A stretch of DNA of 64,000 nucleotides. Source: JAWWOL01 sp033851545. GTDB lineage: Bacteria > Actinomycetota > Actinomycetes > JAWWOL01. A model generated the notes under the pieces. That model made no database searches. It was not told the origin of the DNA and saw nothing but the letters and a program-made list of their open reading frames with translations. The stretch covers positions 54,924 to 118,923 of the forward strand of contig JAWWOO010000087.1 of the NCBI GenBank assembly GCA_033851545.1, given 5' to 3'. A program made the position numbers and the translations under genes. This document shows, one piece after another, positions 15,122 through 23,050 of this stretch. The stretch's first letter is position 1, and every line of letters starts with the position of its first letter.

Positions 15122-17173
15122 ATGCCGCCACATCTGCGTCGTTTCCGCACGGGCCTCGTCGCCACCACCGCAGCAGCGGTCGGCCTGGCAATAGGCCTCC
15201 CCGCCGGGGCCAGTGCGGCCCCGGCCGCACCCCGGGTGCAGGTCGACAGCGCGCCCAGCTGGACAGCAAGAACCGCCACCACCGGCGCCGTCCCAGGCTC
15301 CACGCTGCTCCGGCTGACGGCCGTACTCAAGCTGCGTGATGCTGCAGGGGCTACCAAGCTGGCGCTCGCAGTCTCGGACCCGAAGAGCGCGAGCTACCGG
15401 CGCTACGTCTCCCCGGCGGCATGGCGGGCCGCGTTCGCCCCGACCAGCGCGCAGGTCAAGTCGGTCACGTCCTGGCTGACCTCGCAGGGCTTCACCATCG
15501 GCACCGTGCCGGCCAACGGCCGCTACGTCAGCTTCACCGGCACGGCCAAGCAGGCCGAGGCGGCGTTCGGCACCAGCATCGCCGGCTTCGTCAAGGGCGG
15601 CAGCAAGGTCCTGGCCAACACCAAGCCGGTGAGCCTGCCCTCGTCGCTGTCCGGCCTCGTCGCCGGCATCGACGGCCTGGACACCTCGATCCGCGCGATC
15701 CCGAACAACACCACCGGCGCCGACCGGCCGGCGGCCACCAAGCCGGCTGTGCAGTCCCTCGCCGTCAAGCCTGCCGACGTCCTGCCGCCGCCCGGCCCGG
15801 TCTTCAAGAACGCGCAGCCGTGCTCCAGCTACTTCGGTGCCCGCACGGCCAACACGCTCCCCGACCCGCTCAAGGACAAGTTGACCTACGCGGTCTGCGG
15901 CTACAAGCCGGTCCAGCTGCGGGGTGCATACGGTCTCGACCAGACCCAGGCCATTGGCATCGACGGGCGCGGCACGACGGTCGCCGTCGTTGACGCCTAC
16001 GCCTCGCCGACCATCCTGAAGGACGCGCAGACCTACGCGCACAACAACGACCCGTCGCACCCGCTGCGGTCCTACCAGTTCAGCCAGAACCTGCCGACCA
16101 GCTACTCGTTCGTCGACGAGTGCGGCGCGAGCGGGTGGTACGGAGAGGAGACGCTGGACGTCGAGGCGGTCCACGCCATGGCGCCGGCGGCCAACATCCT
16201 CTACGTCGGCGGTCAGAGCTGCCAGGACCCTGACCTCTACGCCGCGGTCAACACCGTGGTCGACAACGGCCTCGCGCAGATCATCACCAACTCCTACGGC
16301 ATCTACGGCGAGCCCAGCGACATCGCCAGCGTTGCCGAGGTCGAGCAGACCTCCCTGCAGGCTGCTGCCGAAGGCATCACGCTGCTGTTCTCCTCCGGTG
16401 ACAACGGCGACGAGATCGACAACCTCGGTTACCGCAGCGTCGACTACCAGGCCTCCGACCCGTTCGTCACGGCTGTCGGCGGCACCTCGCTGCACGTCAA
16501 CAAGAACAACAGCTGGGGCCGCGAGATCGGTTGGGGCACCGGCAAGTCCGTCCTCACCAACGGCGCCTGGGCTCCGCTTCCTCCCGCCTTCCTCTACGGC
16601 GGCGGTGGCGGTGCCAGCGCACTGTTCGAGCAGCCCTCCTACCAGGCGGGCGTCGTGCCGAACAAGATCGCCAAGTCCAACGGCTCGCCCGTACCGATGC
16701 GGACCGTGCCCGACATCGCCATGGACGGTGACCCGCAGACCGGCTTCCTGGTCGGCCAGAGCCAGAGCTTCCCAGACGGCTCGATCCAGTACAGCGAGTA
16801 CCGCATCGGCGGCACCAGCCTCTCGAGCCCGCTCATGGCCGGACTCATCGCGGTGTACGACCAGGCCTTCCAGGGCTCGCTCGGCTTCCTCAACCCGCTC
16901 ATCTACTTCTTGAGCGGCAGCCCGGCCTACCACGACGTCAACGACGGGACAGCGGTGACCACCGGCGTCGTGCGGGTGGACTACAAGAACGGCTTCGACG
17001 CCAGCGCCGGTCTGACGACCTCGCTGCGTACGGAGAACCAGACCGGCACCATCTGGACCCGCAAGGGCTATGACGACGTGACCGGCGTCGGCACCCCGAA
17101 CGGTGTCAACTTCCTGCTCTCGATCGCAGGTCTGCTGGACGCTCCAGGATCAGTGAAGGCACTGGCGAAGTAA
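15122..17173 (+). CDS. Secreted sedolisin-family (S53) serine-carboxyl peptidase, pro-kumamolisin type
   Basis: A 683-residue preproenzyme. The signal peptide spans about residues 1-32, with a basic start, a hydrophobic core and AxA cleavage. A pro-kumamolisin activation domain covers about 55-195. The mature catalytic domain starts near 255. The sedolisin triad is visible as Glu342 and Asp346 (ExxxD in GEETLDVEAV) with nucleophile Ser566 in GGTSLSSPLMAG. Oxyanion Asp427 lies in SSGDNGDE. The C-terminal DVTGVGTPNG marks the calcium site. Such enzymes digest protein outside the cell, typically at acid pH. The ATG follows GAGGAGCCCA, and a large hairpin follows the stop. Confidence 0.95.
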   Translation: MPPHLRRFRTGLVATTAAAVGLAIGLPAGASAAPAAPRVQVDSAPSWTARTATTGAVPGSTLLRLTAVLKLRDAAGATKLALAVSDPKSASYRRYVSPAAWRAAFAPTSAQVKSVTSWLTSQGFTIGTVPANGRYVSFTGTAKQAEAAFGTSIAGFVKGGSKVLANTKPVSLPSSLSGLVAGIDGLDTSIRAIPNNTTGADRPAATKPAVQSLAVKPADVLPPPGPVFKNAQPCSSYFGARTANTLPDPLKDKLTYAVCGYKPVQLRGAYGLDQTQAIGIDGRGTTVAVVDAYASPTILKDAQTYAHNNDPSHPLRSYQFSQNLPTSYSFVDECGASGWYGEETLDVEAVHAMAPAANILYVGGQSCQDPDLYAAVNTVVDNGLAQIITNSYGIYGEPSDIASVAEVEQTSLQAAAEGITLLFSSGDNGDEIDNLGYRSVDYQASDPFVTAVGGTSLHVNKNNSWGREIGWGTGKSVLTNGAWAPLPPAFLYGGGGGASALFEQPSYQAGVVPNKIAKSNGSPVPMRTVPDIAMDGDPQTGFLVGQSQSFPDGSIQYSEYRIGGTSLSSPLMAGLIAVYDQAFQGSLGFLNPLIYFLSGSPAYHDVNDGTAVTTGVVRVDYKNGFDASAGLTTSLRTENQTGTIWTRKGYDDVTGVGTPNGVNFLLSIAGLLDAPGSVKALAK

Positions 17174-17190
17174 GCCGCACCACAGCTGGC

Positions 17191-17234
17191 CCGAAGGCCG
17201 GCGGACGCACCCAGGTGCGGACGCCGGCCTTCGG
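17191..17234. terminator. Bidirectional hairpin between the sedolisin and a methyltransferase gene
   Basis: A nested, essentially perfect hairpin: CCGAAGGCCGGCG pairs with CGCCGGCCTTCGG, and inside it CGCACC pairs with GGTGCG around a two-base loop. It lies 17 bases after the sedolisin stop and 62 bases from the stop of the convergent methyltransferase. No U-tract follows, which is common for actinobacterial terminators. Confidence 0.7.
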
Positions 17235-17295
17235 CGCTTCGCGGGAAAAGAGAGGACATCCCGGCGGACAGGATCCGTCGCCGAGACCATGCCGG

Positions 17296-18093
17296 TTACG
17301 GGATCGACGGCTTGCGCCCCCACGCCGAGACCATCGGTGACGTGGCCAGGTCGAGCCGGCCGGACCGGACGTTGGCGAGATGCTCGTCGACCTGCTCGTC
17401 GGTCGCGATGCCCGCTGCCACCAGCCGCTCGCGGATCTGCTCGGTGGTCGCGATCTCGAGGGCATCGCAGGCCGGGGACGCGATCGGGAAGTAGGCATCG
17501 GCCCCGACGTCGGCCAGGCCGGCTTCGCGGAGCAGCCGCGGCAGCCGGCGGCCGTACGCCAGGTCGACCCCGCGGGCGGCCATCAGCTCGCGGAACCCGT
17601 TCTTGAGCATGTTCGCCAGCCGTTCGGCATCGCCCGCCTCGTCCGGGCAGGCTAGCGGCTGCAACGCCGGATCCGCCTCCTCGAGCAGCAGCCAGCCGCC
17701 CGGCCGGACCGCAGAAACCATCGCCCTCAGGGCTTCTGCCCGCCGGGTGACGTGCACGAGCACGAGTCGGGCATGGACAAGGTCGAACGGGCCGTCCGGC
17801 GCCGGCTCCGTGCCGACGTCGTGCCGCAGGACCTGGTACGGGGCCCCGTCCGGAAGCCACGCCGTGTCGATGTCCGTCGCCAGGACGCGGGCCGCCCGCG
17901 CCGCCAACCATGCCGGAACGGAGTCTCCACCGGCGCCTACTTCCCAGCAGTGCCAGGCATTCTCTCCCGAGCCGATGCCAAGGCGCTCGATGTGCCGAAA
18001 CGTCGACCGGTCGAACAAGGCAGCCAGCGCGCCGAACCGCGCTCCGGCCTGTCGCTGCTCGTTGCCGAGCAGGTAACCACTCTCGGCTGTCAT
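17296..18093 (-). CDS. Class I SAM-dependent methyltransferase
   Basis: A protein of about 265 residues, taking the ATG at 18091-18093 (MTAESGYLLGNEQRQAG); the frame is open further upstream but that part lies inside mnmA. The SAM-binding loop CWEVGAGGDSVPAWLAARA, the acidic strand end LATDIDTAW, and GPFDLVHARLVLVHV with VRPGGWLLLEEADP are the usual class I motifs. The middle and C-terminal regions resemble small-molecule methyltransferases of secondary metabolism. The substrate is unknown. It begins four bases after mnmA ends, so it is probably translated from the same message. Confidence 0.85.
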   Translation of the reverse strand: MTAESGYLLGNEQRQAGARFGALAALFDRSTFRHIERLGIGSGENAWHCWEVGAGGDSVPAWLAARAARVLATDIDTAWLPDGAPYQVLRHDVGTEPAPDGPFDLVHARLVLVHVTRRAEALRAMVSAVRPGGWLLLEEADPALQPLACPDEAGDAERLANMLKNGFRELMAARGVDLAYGRRLPRLLREAGLADVGADAYFPIASPACDALEIATTEQIRERLVAAGIATDEQVDEHLANVRSGRLDLATSPMVSAWGRKPSIP

Positions 18094-18097
18094 GGCC

Positions 18098-19174
18098 TCA
18101 CCGGACGGGCACGACCCGTTCGGCGACGTCGATGGTGGCGGAGCCGACCACGCGGTCGCCGTCGTAGACCACCACCGCCTGACCGCGGGCAACACCGCGC
18201 AACGGCTCGGAAAGCCGTACCAGCAGGCGATCCGGCTCGATCGTCACCTCGGCGGGAGCAATGCCGCCGTGGGCCCTGACCTGGACGACGTAGGCACCGT
18301 CGACGCCGGTGGGCCCGCACCAGCGCGGGCTGAGGCCGACGATGCGGTCGACGTCCAGCGCCTCGGCCGGCCCTACGGACACCTGGCCGGTCACCGGTGT
18401 GATGTCGAGGACGTAGCGCGGTCTGCCGTCGGCGGCCGGCCGGCCGATCTTGAGACCCTTGCGCTGTCCGACGGTGAAGGCGAACGCCCCGTCGTGCGTG
18501 CCGAGCACCTCGCCGCTCGCCTGGTCGACGATGTCGCCCGGCTGGGAGCCGATCGCCTTGTGCAGGAAGCCGGCCGTGTCCCCGTCGGCGATGAAGCAGA
18601 TGTCGTGGCTGTCCGGCTTGTCCGCCACGGCCAGCCCCCGCTGCTGGGCCTCTGTCCGTACGGCGTCCTTGCGGGTGTCGCCCAGCGGGAACATCGCGTG
18701 CCGCAGCTGGTCGCCGGTGAGGACACCCAGCACGTACGACTGGTCCTTGCCCTCGTCGACGGCCCGGTGCAGCCCGCCGTCGACCAGCCGGGCGTAGTGC
18801 CCGGTGCAGACGGCGTCGAAGCCCAGGGCCAGCGCCCGGTCGAGAACCGCTGCGAACTTGATCTTCTCGTTGCAGCGCAGGCAGGGGTTGGGGGTGCGGC
18901 CCGCGGCGTACTCGGCGACGAAGTCGTCCATCACCTGTTCGCGGAACTGCGCCGCCATGTCCCATACGTAGTAGGGGATCCCGATCACGTCCGCAGCCCG
19001 GCGCGCGTCCCGGGAGTCCTCGACGCTGCAGCAGCCGCGGGCGCCCGTCCGCAACGACTGTGGCGCCTCGGACAGGGCGAGGTGCACGCCAGTGACGTCA
19101 TGACCGGCGTCGACGGCCCGGGCAGCGGCGACGGCCGAGTCGACGCCGCCGGACATGGCGGCCAGGACCCGCAT
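18098..19174 (-). CDS. mnmA: tRNA-specific 2-thiouridylase
   Basis: MnmA, 358 residues, thiolates U34 of Lys, Glu and Gln tRNAs, using sulfur relayed from a cysteine desulfurase. The PP-loop AAMSGGVDSAVAA begins at residue 6. The catalytic cysteine pair is Cys98 (GRTPNPCLRCN) and Cys193 (SHDICFI). The C-terminal beta-barrel spans about 265-355. The ATG is shared by one base with the iscS stop (TGATG), which fixes the start and shows coupling to its likely sulfur donor. The iscS-mnmA order is also known from mycobacteria. Confidence 0.97.
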   Translation of the reverse strand: MRVLAAMSGGVDSAVAAARAVDAGHDVTGVHLALSEAPQSLRTGARGCCSVEDSRDARRAADVIGIPYYVWDMAAQFREQVMDDFVAEYAAGRTPNPCLRCNEKIKFAAVLDRALALGFDAVCTGHYARLVDGGLHRAVDEGKDQSYVLGVLTGDQLRHAMFPLGDTRKDAVRTEAQQRGLAVADKPDSHDICFIADGDTAGFLHKAIGSQPGDIVDQASGEVLGTHDGAFAFTVGQRKGLKIGRPAADGRPRYVLDITPVTGQVSVGPAEALDVDRIVGLSPRWCGPTGVDGAYVVQVRAHGGIAPAEVTIEPDRLLVRLSEPLRGVARGQAVVVYDGDRVVGSATIDVAERVVPVR

Positions 19175-20364
19175 CAGCTCTCCCGCGAGCGGGACAGGCC
19201 GGCCTGCTTCGCACGCTCGACAACCGGGACGATCGCCTCGACGAAAGCGTCGACATCGGCCTGGATAGAGGTGTGGCCGAGAGTCAGCCGGAGCGAGCCG
19301 CGGGCGCGGTCGACGCCAGAACCCATGGCCAGCAGTACATGTGAAGGCCTGGCGACCCCGGCCGAGCAGGCAGAGCCGGTCGAGCACTCGATCCCTCGGG
19401 CGTCCAGGAGCAGCAACAGCGAGTCGCCCTCGCACCCGGGAAAGGACAGGTGGGCGTTGCCCGGCAGCCGGAACTCAATGGCACTGCGCAGGTCCCCGTT
19501 GACCTGCGCGTCGGGGACACGGGCAAGGGTGCGCAGAACGAGGTCGTCGCGTAGCGCGGCCAGCAGCTCCGCCTGCTCAGGCTGGCCCTTGACGGCGAGC
19601 TCGGCCGCGACGGAGAACCCGACGATGCCCGCGCCGTCCAGGGTGCCGGAACGGACGTCCCGCTCCTGTCCCCCGCCGTGCATCACCGGCGTGACCGCGA
19701 CGCCCCGGCCGAGCAGCAGCGCCCCGACGCCCACCGGGCCGCCGAGCTTGTGCCCGGTGATGGTCATCGCGTCGGCACCGCTGGCGGCGAAGTCCACCGG
19801 GACCTGGCCGACGGCTTGCACGGCATCGCTGTGTACGGGGATGCCGTACTCATGCGCGATCTCGACCAGCTCCGTGATCGGCATCACCGTGCCGACCTCG
19901 TTGTTGGCCCACATCACCGACACCAGGGCGACGTCGGACGGGTCATGTTCGATGGCGGCACGCAGCGTGTCGGGGGTCACCCGCCCGTCACCATCGACCG
20001 GCAGCCATTCGACGGTGGCCCCCTGCGCGGCCACCAACCACTCGATCGGGTCGAGCACGGCATGGTGCTCGACGGCGCTGGCCAGGATCCGCCGGCGACG
20101 TGGGTCGGCGGCTGAGCGGGCCCAGTAGATGCCCTTGACGGCGAGATTGTCGGCCTCGGTGCCACCGCCGGTGAACACGACCTCGCTGGGGCGGGCGCCG
20201 AGCGCCTGGGCGAGCCGCTCGCGGGACTCCTCCACAGCACGCCGGGCCGCCCGTCCGGAGGCATGCAGCGACGAGGCGTTGCCACCCACCGCCAGCTGCG
20301 CCGCCATGGCGTCGATCGCCTCGGGCAGCATGGGCGTGGACGCGGCGTGATCCAGGTAGACCAT
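19174..20364 (-). CDS. iscS: Cysteine desulfurase
   Basis: A 396-residue PLP enzyme of the NifS/IscS type that removes sulfur from cysteine for tRNA thiolation and Fe-S assembly. It begins with YLDHAASTPM. The PLP Schiff-base lysine is Lys206 in TITGHKLGGP, and the persulfide-forming cysteine is Cys333 in CSTGSACSAG. It sits directly upstream of mnmA with a one-base overlap and 33 bases downstream of etfA. A class-I (IscS-like) rather than SufS-like assignment is based on the SACSAG loop and neighbours. Confidence 0.94.
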   Translation of the reverse strand: MVYLDHAASTPMLPEAIDAMAAQLAVGGNASSLHASGRAARRAVEESRERLAQALGARPSEVVFTGGGTEADNLAVKGIYWARSAADPRRRRILASAVEHHAVLDPIEWLVAAQGATVEWLPVDGDGRVTPDTLRAAIEHDPSDVALVSVMWANNEVGTVMPITELVEIAHEYGIPVHSDAVQAVGQVPVDFAASGADAMTITGHKLGGPVGVGALLLGRGVAVTPVMHGGGQERDVRSGTLDGAGIVGFSVAAELAVKGQPEQAELLAALRDDLVLRTLARVPDAQVNGDLRSAIEFRLPGNAHLSFPGCEGDSLLLLLDARGIECSTGSACSAGVARPSHVLLAMGSGVDRARGSLRLTLGHTSIQADVDAFVEAIVPVVERAKQAGLSRSRES

Positions 20365-20397
20365 CGCGCTCCAGACTAGACGCTGCCGCGCCGAACC

Positions 20398-21351
20398 TCA
20401 GCCCGAACGCTTGTCCAGCTCGGCGACCAGCTGGGGCACCACGTCGAACAGGTCGCCGACGATGCCGAAGTCCGCCAGCTCGAAGATCGGTGCCTCCCGG
20501 TCCTTGTTGACCGCGACGATCGTCTTGGACGTCTGCATGCCGGCCCGGTGCTGGATCGCGCCGGAGATGCCGACCGCGAGGTAGAGCTGCGGCGACACCG
20601 TACGACCGGTCTGCCCGACCTGGTTGACGTGGGGATACCACCCAGCGTCGGTGGCCGCCCGCGATGCGCCCACGGCAGCCCCGAGCCGGTCGGCCAGCCC
20701 TTCGATCAACGTGAATCCGTCCGGGCCGCCGAGCCCACGGCCGCCGGAGACGACGATGGTCGCGTCGGCCAGATCGGGCCGGTCGCCACCGGCCTCCCGT
20801 ACGCGGTCCACCACGGTCGCCAGTGTGTCGGCGGCAGCTGGCGCGACGTCGACGGGGATCTCGGTGGGCGTGACGGCAGACGGCTCGGCGGGCCAGCTGT
20901 TGGGGCGGACGGCGATGACCGGCGTTCCCCTGCTGACCGCCGACTTCACCAGCGTCGAGCCGCCGAAGACCTGCTGGTCGCAGACCAGGTCGGCGGAGAG
21001 TCCGACCGCGTCGGTGATCACCCCGGAGCCGAGGCGCACGGCCAGCCGGCCGGCGACCTCGCGTCCTTCGGCGCTCGCTACGACCAGGACGGCGGCCGGT
21101 CCGTGCTGGGCCACGAGGTCGGCGAGCACGGCGACCGTCGGGCCGACCGGGTGCTGGTCGACGACCGGATCCGCGGCGACGTAGACCGTCGCGGCGCCGT
21201 ACTCCGCCAAGGCTGCCCTCGCGGCCTCGACGCCGGCGCCGCAGAAGACGGCGGCGGCCTCACCCAGCTCGCGGGCCTTGGTCAGCAGCTCGAGGGTGCC
21301 CTTGGTGACGACACCGTCGCGGTGGTCGACGAGAACGAGTACCTGGCTCAA
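20398..21351 (-). CDS. etfA: Electron transfer flavoprotein alpha subunit
   Basis: EtfA, 317 residues, carries the FAD that passes electrons from acyl-CoA and other dehydrogenases to the respiratory chain. The FAD-binding C-terminal half is clear: SRAATDAGWYPHVNQVGQTG, then LYLAVGISGAIQH and TIVAVNKDREAPIFELADFGIVGD. The N-terminal half (about 1-190) has the ETF adenine-nucleotide alpha-hydrolase-like fold. It follows etfB by 15 bases, giving the usual etfB-etfA order. Confidence 0.97.
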   Translation of the reverse strand: MSQVLVLVDHRDGVVTKGTLELLTKARELGEAAAVFCGAGVEAARAALAEYGAATVYVAADPVVDQHPVGPTVAVLADLVAQHGPAAVLVVASAEGREVAGRLAVRLGSGVITDAVGLSADLVCDQQVFGGSTLVKSAVSRGTPVIAVRPNSWPAEPSAVTPTEIPVDVAPAAADTLATVVDRVREAGGDRPDLADATIVVSGGRGLGGPDGFTLIEGLADRLGAAVGASRAATDAGWYPHVNQVGQTGRTVSPQLYLAVGISGAIQHRAGMQTSKTIVAVNKDREAPIFELADFGIVGDLFDVVPQLVAELDKRSG

Positions 21352-21366
21352 CGCGGGCTCCCCTGA

Positions 21367-22161
21367 TCAGGCAAACGAGTGGGCGGCGAGGAACGCGGCG
21401 AGACGGGTGCCGCCCGTACCGTCATCGGCAGTGATCTCGCCGGCGGCCTTGGCGGGGCGCGGCTGGGCCTCGACCACCTGGGTGCCCGCCCCGCTGAGCC
21501 CCAGCTGGGCAGGGTCGGCACCGATGCCGGCCAGGCTGAGTGTCGTGAACGGTTTCTTCTTCGCCGCCATGATCCCCTTGAACGACGGATAGCGCGGCTC
21601 GTTGATCTTTTCCACCACGCTGAGCACGGCCGGCAGGTCTGCTCGTACGGTGGCGTAGCCGTCGGCCGTCACCCGCTCGATCGTCACCGTCGTCCCGTCC
21701 AGGCTGACCTTGCGGGCGAACGTCAGCTGCGCGTTGCCGAGGCGCTCGGCCAGCATCGCCGGCAGCACCGACATCCGGGCGTCGGTCGACTCGGACCCCA
21801 GGATGACCAGGTCGTACGGGAGCGTGCCGAGAGCCTGCGCCAGCGCGTACGACGTGCCCACGGCGTCGGTGCCCTCGAGCGCCGGATCGACCAGGTGGAC
21901 GGCGGCGTCGGCGCCCATCGACAGGGCCTTGCGCAACGTCTCGGCCGCCCGCTCGGGGCCCATCGAGAGTACGGTCACCGTGGTCTCGCCCTCGCGGGAC
22001 TCCTTGATCCGCAGCGCCTCCTCGACCGCGTACTCGTCGAGCTCGTTGAGCACGGCATCGGCGGCGTCCCGGTCGAGCCGGTGGTCGTCCTTGCGCAGCG
22101 ACTTCTCGGCCCAGCTGTCGGGCACCTGCTTGACGCACACGACGATCGAGAGCGGATCCAT
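21367..22161 (-). CDS. etfB: Electron transfer flavoprotein beta subunit
   Basis: EtfB, 264 residues, partners EtfA and binds AMP. The N-terminal IVVCVKQVPDSW, the central VTVLSMGPERAAETLRKALSMGAD and the recognition segment near SVVEKINEPRYPSFKGIMAAKKK (loop contacting partner dehydrogenases) are typical. It starts the etfB-etfA-iscS-mnmA run on the minus strand. In mycobacteria fixA-fixB occupies the same relative place near iscS and the tRNA thiolase gene. Confidence 0.97.
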   Translation of the reverse strand: MDPLSIVVCVKQVPDSWAEKSLRKDDHRLDRDAADAVLNELDEYAVEEALRIKESREGETTVTVLSMGPERAAETLRKALSMGADAAVHLVDPALEGTDAVGTSYALAQALGTLPYDLVILGSESTDARMSVLPAMLAERLGNAQLTFARKVSLDGTTVTIERVTADGYATVRADLPAVLSVVEKINEPRYPSFKGIMAAKKKPFTTLSLAGIGADPAQLGLSGAGTQVVEAQPRPAKAAGEITADDGTGGTRLAAFLAAHSFA

Positions 22162-22227
22162 CCGGTCCTCCGGCTGCAGGCGGCGTTGGCTCGATGTTAC
22201 TCACCAGTAGCATCGGCGCAAGGCACG

Positions 22228-22962
22228 CTACCGGACGATCAGCGTCGCGGTCATGTCGGCGTGGTAGTCGCAGGTGACCAGGTAGCTGCCGGGCGTCGTG
22301 GGCGCGGTCATGTACGCGTAACTGTCGCCGTCGACCACGGCGTCGATCCCGGCGCTGGCGATCGTCAGGGTGTGCCCGACGCTGTCGGCGTTGTAGATCG
22401 CCACGCGCGCGCCGGGAGCCACGCTGTCCGGCATCGCGTACCGGAAGTTGCCCATCGTCACCGTGCCGCCGGTCGGGGCCTCCGTGGCCGGCGTGGGGAT
22501 CGGCTTGCTGGAGTGGGTCGGCTTGGGGGCCTTGGTCGCCGTGGTGGCCGGAGCCGCGGAGTGCGTCGCCGGAACCGTGGTGTGCGGAGCAACGGTCGGT
22601 GTCGGTGCCGGCGTCGTGTGCGGTGCCGGCGTCGTGCGCATGGCCGTGGTCGTCGGCGCGGCAGAGGTCGTGGCCTTCGGCGAGGGGGTCATCGTCATGG
22701 ACGGCTTGACCTCGCTGGTCGGCGCCGCCTGATGGGTGACGCGGGCTCGTACGGAGGTCACGGCGGCGGCCGGGATCGTCGCCACCGCGGACGTGGCAGC
22801 CGCCGAAGCGGTCACCGCCGCCGGCGTCGCTGAGCCGCCCGCCTGACCGATCGGCGACGAGGCCGAGTGGGCCACGGGTTGCTGCCGGGTCGCACTGACC
22901 ATCAACGGCCAGGCCAGCAGCAGGGCAAGCACTGCCGGCAGCAGCATCCACGCACGTCGCAT
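22228..22962 (-). CDS. Secreted cupredoxin-domain protein with long Thr/Pro/Ala-rich linker
   Basis: A protein of 244 residues from the ATG at 22960-22962. A signal peptide (about 1-24, MRRAWMLLPAVLALLLAWP) is followed by about 140 residues very rich in Thr, Pro, Ala and Ser, probably extended and possibly O-glycosylated. The C-terminal domain of about 80 residues is a cupredoxin with a complete type-1 copper set: His197 (SVGHTL), Cys231, His234 and Met237 in CDYHADM. This C-x2-H-x2-M spacing is the amicyanin/pseudoazurin type. It likely carries electrons or binds copper outside the membrane. It is divergent from the surface-sugar cluster, with its start 88 bases from the first gene. Confidence 0.88.
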   Translation of the reverse strand: MRRAWMLLPAVLALLLAWPLMVSATRQQPVAHSASSPIGQAGGSATPAAVTASAAATSAVATIPAAAVTSVRARVTHQAAPTSEVKPSMTMTPSPKATTSAAPTTTAMRTTPAPHTTPAPTPTVAPHTTVPATHSAAPATTATKAPKPTHSSKPIPTPATEAPTGGTVTMGNFRYAMPDSVAPGARVAIYNADSVGHTLTIASAGIDAVVDGDSYAYMTAPTTPGSYLVTCDYHADMTATLIVR

Positions 22963-23050
22963 AGGCCGGTTTTCGGCACAACGGTGCGCCGCATTCACTG
23001 CGGATGCGGTCTCACCCCGCTGCGAGACGCCCAACGGTAGCCTCGGCAGG

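Noticed and set aside
14927..16933. 668-residue minus-strand open frame opposite the sedolisin gene
   Set aside because: The plus strand has a signal peptide, pro-domain and complete Glu/Asp/Ser triad. The antisense frame shows none.
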